Position numbers and translations under genes: made by a program. From the NCBI GenBank assembly GCA_037951105.1, contig JBAMJV010007218.1, forward strand, positions 36,992 through 100,991: a stretch of DNA of 64,000 bases, read 5' to 3'. Numbering within the stretch: the stretch's first letter is position 1; each line of letters opens with the position of its first letter. Below, piece by piece: positions 59,582 to 64,000 of this stretch. Source of the DNA: Echinarachnius parma. Lineage: Eukaryota > Echinodermata > Echinoidea > Clypeasteroida > Echinarachniidae. The notes under the pieces were generated by a model. The model was given only the letters and a program-made list of their open reading frames with translations, ran no database searches and had not been told where the DNA came from.

Positions 59582-60405
59582 GTAAGATTTATTTAGAAAC
59601 ATAGTGTTCCTTGGTTGATATTCAACTGTATATTGCTTCTAGTGAATCAGTAAGTTACGTAGTGCATAATATGTGAACTAACACCACAAAACGACCAATA
59701 AGTCGGGCAAACTGATTGTGCTGATATTCATTTAACATTAAAATAGAAGTCATTACCTTTAAAGGGACAGTCCCTCTTTTACAAAACGTCTGAGCAGTTT
59801 CCAGTTGATGGATGGGGATGAATGAATACACACACAACAAATCAGATCGAACAGCTCTATAATTTGGATTCTACGAATGAAAAACGAATGCGTCCCTCCA
59901 TCAGACTATATATCGGTCAATAAAAGAGTTTAACTAATTTAGCATAATATTACAACTATATTGTACTTATTCTTGTAAAGGTATTGTGAAGCCGACATTT
60001 GTAAAGGTATGTCACGGAAAAAATCTCAAAAATGGAGAGTATGTAATTACATGTAGTCAGTTTAAGCAAGGTTTGGTTATTTTGCCTAGTGTGCGGTCAT
60101 GCTATTCTTAATTGTGCGCGGGTCATGTAGCTTGCGCGGGTCACGTAGGGGTCACGCATAGCATTGTGGTACTTCCTGGAATCCGTGTACGAACTTCCTC
60201 ACTGGGTGAATATACATATAATGCACAATTAACCGTTGGACGACGGTTTATTAGTTTTAGGTCTATAACTCCACGAAAAGGAGATTTCAAGCCCTAATTT
60301 TTTCAGGCATGCTATTAAATGACATTGTCTTTCATATTAGAAAATAACCTCGCAACTTTTGAAATTTTGCTTGCAAAAGAGGGAATGTCCCTTTAAAATG
60401 GTATA

Positions 60406-61314
60406 CAGACTGTCCCAGAAAAAACGAAACCGGGTTTCATGGCAGAAATGTTATGTTATAATGAATAATTTCCTTGATGATATATATATATATATGTCTG
60501 AAAAGGTCTGTGTCTCTTCTTTCATTTGATATATAACTTATGGCACATAGTTCACGCATGACTGAATTAGAACGATGGAAAGTGGTGTTACCAAGATTCT
60601 ATTTGCACGCAGAAATTGCAAGTTTGGGTGAGGTTTTGGGGTGAGTTTTAAGGGTAGTAAACGTACTTATTTTTAAAAAGGACAAATACCGCATACAAAT
60701 TCATAAATTTATCTTTTATATGACACCTCATGACTAAAAAATAAATGATTTATGCCAGAGAACGAGTACCATGAAAACATGCTTGATTCCAGCCCAAATG
60801 ATTAACTTTCCTGATCTAGCCTGTTTCCCATGTTTTCCCTGATCCCCATGTTTGTGTAAATTCACTCATACATCCATTGTCAGCTGCTAATTCAGGAAAG
60901 CTGAGCGACTTCCTACTCAACTTTCACTCATTTGGGCAGAAATCAGTCATGTTTTCATTGTACTCCTTCTCTGGCATAAATCATTTATTTGTTTAGCATG
61001 AGGTGTCATGTAAAAATAAGATAAAGATAAAAATATGAAATTTTATGTGGAGTTTGTCCTTTTTAAAAATGAGTACGTTTACAACCCTTAAAACTCATCC
61101 AAACTTAAAATTTATGCGTGCAAATGGAATATTGGTAACACCCCTTTCCATTGTTCTAATTCAGTCATGCTTGAATTATGTACCATAAGTTGTACATCAA
61201 ATGAAAGAAGAGACACAGAGCTTTCCAGACATATATATATCATCAAGGAAATTATTCATTATGACAGAAAATTTCTGCCATGAAACCCGGTTTCGTTTTA
61301 TCTGGGACAGTCAG
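60406..61314. mobile_element. Mariner-like palindromic element in unit 4
   Basis: CAGACTGTCCCAGAAAAAAC at the left mirrors ATCTGGGACAGTC at the right. Inner sequence is also inverted (TGATTTATGCCAGAGAA and TTCTCTGGCATAAATCA), so most of the 0.9 kb folds back. It splits GGTATATAATTTG of the paralogous units at a TA. Confidence 0.8.
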
Positions 61315-61699
61315 CTATGTATAATTTGTTATATTTCAAAATGAACACCAAAGATTTGGAATATGGCTGAAGCATCCTTAAAATAAGGGAGAAACGGGCC
61401 GCTTAAAAGATCAGTGTCTATTCAAGCGCTGTAATAAGATCACATTTATTAGGTGAAAAGAAATATTTAAACATGATTTCCGACGCTCTAAATTTCACAG
61501 GAGGTAGATTAAGACAAGCTAATTTAGGAAATACCAAAATTCTAGAAAGGCATATTTTTTATGAGGGTGTTGTACTACGAGCTCTGTTCGAAAACACCAA
61601 CAAATTATCTTTCTTTCTTCCTATTATACAAGAACATAGTAACAATTGTACCGAAATGCGATACAAACTTTTTTGGGCAAATTAAACTTTGTGCGAACA

Positions 61700-62240
61700 T
61701 TAAAGGGGTAGTACAGTTTTGGTTAGGCTGAACTTTAGTAACCAAACCTGGACAGTAACATTATAAACTAATAGTTATAACTCCACCATGCTCGAAAGGT
61801 ATACAAAATTACAAACGACTAAGTAAAAAGCCCGTTATCATTAAAAAGAGCCATTAAAACACAAGAGGGCGCTTTCTAAAAAGACATTGGTTTCAACCAT
61901 TTTTCATACAAAATTATGCATGTGATGTTTTATTGAAATAATGATTAAATAAAGAGATCATCAACAACTATTTAAAAAACACTTTTGAAAAATTTTGAAA
62001 AAGTGCAGGCATTTTTATAATTTTTTGAAAAATCGTCTAATTATTTGGGCCCCAAATAATTATTAGATCAGATATATTTATTGCTATTTCAGCCGTTTCT
62101 GGGTCGATTTTGACCAAATAAAGTTTATTCTGCCATTAAAATTGCATGTTCTCTCAAATTCGACACTCAGTTTTTCATTACCTTACAAAAAAATTGTGAT
62201 GTGCAGCGCCCTCTCTACCAAAACTAAACTATCCCTTTAA
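61700..62240 (-). mobile_element. TTAA-flanked MITE, TTTTGGTAGAGAGGGCGC family, copy 4
   Basis: TTAA occurs at both borders, with AGGGGTAGTACAGTTTTGG and CCAAAACTAAACTATCCCT as ends. It is the inverse of the 24767 copy and the most similar to it in the interior. Confidence 0.8.
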
Positions 62241-62950
62241 TGTATATATAGAAGGAAGTTTGTGCTGTGCTTATAATTGTCAATGTACTGACCTCATGTT
62301 TCTTGTACTGCTTAGTTGTGGATTTGTACTAATCTTGTGTTCATCATAATCTATCTTTGAGGCAACAAGCTCAACACGAACAAGCTTTGCCCCCAAGTGT
62401 ACATGTACATGTAGGTGCTTAATTAATTTTGCCAGAATATTGGTGTTTTCAGGTGTAATGGGGCTGCACCCCCACGCTCTACTAGGCCCTTTCCTAAACG
62501 CCCTATGGGGGTCCTAGAATCACGAGAATGCAGAACTGGTAACAATTGTACGAGCAACAAAGAGGTTGTTGAGAGTAAGATTGCTAGAAATGTTTTGTTT
62601 CATAATACTCTATCATCATAAGGCACAATATGATATCCTCAAGGTTAGAGAAAGTTGTTCTGTTTACAAAGGAAGGTATGGATGTCAGTTGAATTGTGAG
62701 TACTTTTAGAAGCGCCGAGACTACACGTGAAACAGATGTTACAGATTATTCTTTCACTGGGTAGCTAATGTCAACTGGGAAATGTTTACTTTTCATTGTC
62801 CTTCAAAATGTGAGGTGAACCTGAACGACAAAAAACATTATTCCAGTGGATGATAGAGTCATAATAATCTGTTGGTCCATATAACCTGAAGAATCCTGAC
62901 CTGTCTGTATTTATGTATCGTGTATGTTCTATCTCCCCATTCCAATACAG
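62241..62950. other. Intron before the divergent death exon
   Basis: No feature is recognised beyond ordinary intron sequence leading to the acceptor CATTCCAATACAG. Confidence 0.4.
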
Positions 62951-63234
62951 GGCTCTACAAGAGGCAGAACTTGTTCGTTTGGCAGAGAGCATTGATCCAA
63001 GCTGTTACGATGTTATCGGAATTTACCTTGGATTTAGTCATGCTGAGTTGAATCAGATCAGAGTCGAACATCTGAACAATCTGAAGGGTGCTCTTATTGA
63101 AGTGTTGATGACATGGAACACCAGAGAGGAAGGAGGCAATAAGAGGGAGATTCTGGCTGAGAAGCTGAAGCTGAAGAAAGCAGATCTGGATGATCTGGCA
63201 GGGAAAGTGCTTAGATGTGAGCTGGTTGTCAAAG
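62951..63234 (+). CDS. Divergent death-domain exon 5
   Basis: The exon of 284 bases codes for about 95 residues: ALQEAELVRLAESIDPSCYD, then IGIYLGFSHAELNQI, LIEVLMTWNTREEGG and ILAEKLKLKKADLDDLAGKV. The pattern L..LA..(L)G, LMTW, L...L....L..LA is again Death-domain-like but only distantly related to the four tandem copies. The acceptor is phase 2 and the donor AAAG|GTATGT phase 1, the same phases as the other death exons, so it descends from, or was captured into, the same module scheme. A second death domain before NACHT would suit an NLR, but that exon is outside the window. Confidence 0.78.
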
Positions 63235-64000
63235 GTATGTCGTACCAATACACCAACATTTATTAACCCTATCTTAACTGGGCTATTTGAGACCAGGTTT
63301 TTACTGGGGGGGGGGGGGGGGGGGGGGGCGTCAATTTGACCCCCCCCCCCTAACATCTCGGAGACCGCTCCTCCGATTCCTGCGAAATTTTGCATGGAGG
63401 TACATTGAAGTGTTAGCGACGCGTTCATGTTTTCGTTTAATCGATCCAATGTTAAATATGCAAATTATACGCATATTAATAAGCGAAAAACGCTAATTTT
63501 ATGCAAAAATCCTCTTTTTGTCTGTAAATCACAAAATATTGCTCAGAATATGCTGATTGTGTACAAGAATATTCTCTATGACTTAATTAACAGGTTTTTT
63601 TTTTTATGTGTTTCTTTGTTTTTGGAATTTCTTATGTATTCCTTTGTTTTTTTCGACTTATGTTTTTTATTGTTTTTTCCAATGGAAATAATTATTGACC
63701 ATTATCCAACCATTTTTAGCCCAAAATTACATAATTGCAGTGATTAGAAAGAAAAATAATGAAGATTTTGTCTTTTCTAGGAAAAAAATCAATTTCCATA
63801 GGATTTGTACACAAATCACAACATTTAGCGATATTTGGGCCGACGCTCACTTACAAAAGGTCACGTGACTTTAGAACGGAATACCCGGTCGTCGCAAATT
63901 TGGTCTCAAAAGTTGCGCAAGACTTCAATGAAAAAACTAATGAAGTCACGCGGCAATATCTGCGCGCGTTGCGGAATTATCGCGCAAAAAGTCGAGGGGG
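63235..64000. other. Intron after death exon 5, to window end
   Basis: A 23-base G homopolymer (63306-63328) faces a C-run about 15 bases later, giving a strong hairpin. The rest is AT-rich, with TTTTT tracts and no exon seen. Confidence 0.4.

Larger units (their letters stand above)
58539..61531 (+). repeat. Tandem unit 4 (tail truncated)
   Basis: It is nearly identical to units 2 and 3. Its tail carries a mariner-like insertion and the homology stops at about 61531, within GCTAATTTAGGAAA, marking the end of the tandem array. Confidence 0.85.

Noticed and set aside
62955..63449. A 164-codon frame on the minus strand
   Set aside because: It is antisense to the death exon and runs into the G/C homopolymer; no domain.

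Overview
The window is animal nuclear DNA. Exons are short with GT-AG borders, introns are long, AT-rich and full of transposons, and there is no bacterial-type gene packing. The gene content (leucine-rich-repeat exons of the NLR type, an N-terminal 2A-like peptide joined to death-domain exons) is what is known from the expanded NLR immune-receptor families of marine invertebrate deuterostomes. 2A-like leaders on NLR proteins are described for sea urchins, so an echinoderm is my best guess; amphioxus or a hemichordate cannot be excluded from sequence alone.

Two partial genes lie head to tail on the + strand. Bases 4121-14938 hold the 3' part of an LRR gene: phase-0/0 LRR exons (4121-4282; 5914-7255, broken; 8295-8456; 10104-10277), a C-terminal exon (13780-13886) and probably a last exon with an acidic/alanine 19-residue repeat (14650-14938). 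NACHT and N-terminal domains would lie upstream of the window. Bases 40094-63234 hold the 5' part of the next gene: an exon with the 2A-like motif GDVETNPGP, four tandem copies of a death-domain exon plus a short Ser/Gln linker exon, and a fifth, divergent death-domain exon. Intron phases join throughout (2A exon ends phase 2; each death exon is 2-in/1-out; each linker 1-in/2-out; fifth death exon 2-in/1-out), so any number of the four modules can be included or skipped without breaking the frame. The NACHT part, if there is one, lies beyond the right edge.

The four death-domain modules come from tandem duplication of a unit of about 2.5 kb. Each unit has since taken different transposon insertions: a hAT-like element in unit 1, a TIR element that itself carries an L1/Tx1-like LINE in unit 2, a Helitron and a mariner-like palindrome in unit 3, and a second mariner-like element in unit 4. 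The paralogous units supply empty sites that confirm the insertions. Unit 1 is a mosaic: the first 72 bases of its death exon are diverged and the rest is almost identical to the other units.

The 25 kb between the genes (about 14.9-40.1 kb) has no recognisable host gene. It is a mosaic of non-autonomous DNA transposons: many TTAA-flanked (piggyBac-like) families, TA-flanked mariner/pogo-like MITEs, hAT-like elements with 8-bp duplications, large foldback palindromes, LINE 3' ends, microsatellites and unusually many long G/C homopolymers.
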